Shown here: positions 5,199 to 5,635 of the stretch, piece after piece
How the letters are laid out: every line of letters starts with the position of its first letter
Position numbering within the stretch: position 1 is the stretch's first letter
NCBI GenBank assembly: GCA_005883175.1
Contig: VAYV01000145.1
Coordinates: 1 to 5,635 of the forward strand
Length of the DNA: 5,635 bases
From: Actinomycetota bacterium
GTDB lineage: Bacteria; Actinomycetota; AC-67
Direction of reading: 5' to 3'
Position numbers and translations under genes: made by a program
Notes under the pieces: model-generated
Seen by the model: only the letters and a program-made list of their open reading frames with translations
Told to the model about the DNA's origin: nothing
Database searches by the model: none

Positions 5199-5635
5199 GT
5201 GAGAGAGCGCGCCATCCCGGAAGCGACCGTCGCCCGGCTCCCTCTATACCTTCGAAGCCTCGTCGATATGACCGAGCGCGGGATGCAGACGATCTCGAGC
5301 GAAGGATTGGCGGAAGCGGCCGGCGTGAACTCGGCGAAGGTGCGGAAGGACCTCTCGTACCTCGGGTCCTACGGCACCCGTGGTGTCGGCTACGACGTCG
5401 AGTATCTCATCTATCAGATCAGCCGCGAGCTCGGTCTGACGCAAGACTGGAACTGCGTCATCGTCGGCGTCGGGAACCTCGGGCGCGCGCTGGCCAACTA
5501 CCGAGGCTTCAGCGAGCGCGGCTTCCGCGTGAGCGCGCTCGTCGACATCGACGAGACCAAGATCGGGGAGCCGGTGGACTCGATGGTCGTGGAGGACTTC
5601 GCCGACCTCGAGCGGATCGTGAAGGAGCGCGAGAT
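5199..5635 (+). CDS. rex: Redox-sensing transcriptional repressor Rex (partial, 3' end beyond window)
   Basis: The first 145 residues of Rex are present. Rex is a dimeric repressor that senses NADH/NAD+ and controls respiration and fermentation genes in many Gram-positive bacteria. The N-terminal winged helix carries the family signature IPEATVARLPLYLR (6-19). It continues through the recognition region GVNSAKVRKDLSYLGSYG (42-59) and the wing TRGVGYDVEYL (60-70). The Rossmann domain begins with the NADH-binding motif GVGNLGRAL (90-98), followed by LVDID (114-118). All of these are intact. The complete protein is normally about 210-250 residues. The GTG start is set by the ribosome-binding site. 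In actinobacteria rex often heads a haem-synthesis cluster starting with hemA, which may lie to the right. The operator over its own promoter suggests autorepression. Confidence 0.96.
   Translation, partial: MRERAIPEATVARLPLYLRSLVDMTERGMQTISSEGLAEAAGVNSAKVRKDLSYLGSYGTRGVGYDVEYLIYQISRELGLTQDWNCVIVGVGNLGRALANYRGFSERGFRVSALVDIDETKIGEPVDSMVVEDFADLERIVKERE

Overview
This window is about 5.6 kb of high-GC DNA, almost certainly from an actinobacterium. The main reasons are the Rex repressor at the right end, which reads like Streptomyces-type Rex, the glutaredoxin-like gene placed directly before it (an arrangement typical of Actinobacteria), the frequent GTG starts, and a secreted wall protein with a Thr/Arg-rich spacer. 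I cannot fix the class. An uncultured lineage such as Acidimicrobiia is possible but unproven.

Left part (1-1150, minus strand): a secreted CAP (SCP/PR1) domain protein is transcribed leftward. Its roughly 250-nt leader carries a clear cyclic di-GMP class I (GEMM-I) riboswitch at 1077-987. This is the strongest finding in the window. Between the aptamer and the start codon are two mutually exclusive hairpins; one of them hides the Shine-Dalgarno sequence. Further upstream is a sequence resembling a FliA/WhiG (sigma-28) promoter. A run of three GC-rich hairpins, one with a cUUCGg loop, follows the gene and probably ends its transcript.

Middle part (1244-5103, plus strand): four tightly packed genes probably form one operon. 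They encode an FAD-dependent oxidoreductase (FAD_oxidored type), an acyl-CoA synthetase of the ANL superfamily, a seven-helix membrane protein of unknown function with a pair of outward-facing cysteines, and a small glutaredoxin-like protein. The last three are joined by 4-nt and 1-nt overlaps. The first gene lacks a Shine-Dalgarno sequence and may be translated from a nearly leaderless mRNA.

Right part (5104-5635, plus strand): a new transcription unit starts with rex, which runs off the window. Its promoter (TTGTGA, 17-nt spacer, TAGAAT) has an 18-bp inverted repeat lying exactly over the -35 element. The repeat matches a Rex operator, which suggests autoregulation by the NADH/NAD+ ratio, but it also fits the Crp consensus.

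Taken together, the window pairs a c-di-GMP-controlled surface protein with a divergent redox and lipid-activation operon that leads into the redox regulator. I saw no mobile elements, tRNA or rRNA genes, or CRISPR arrays.
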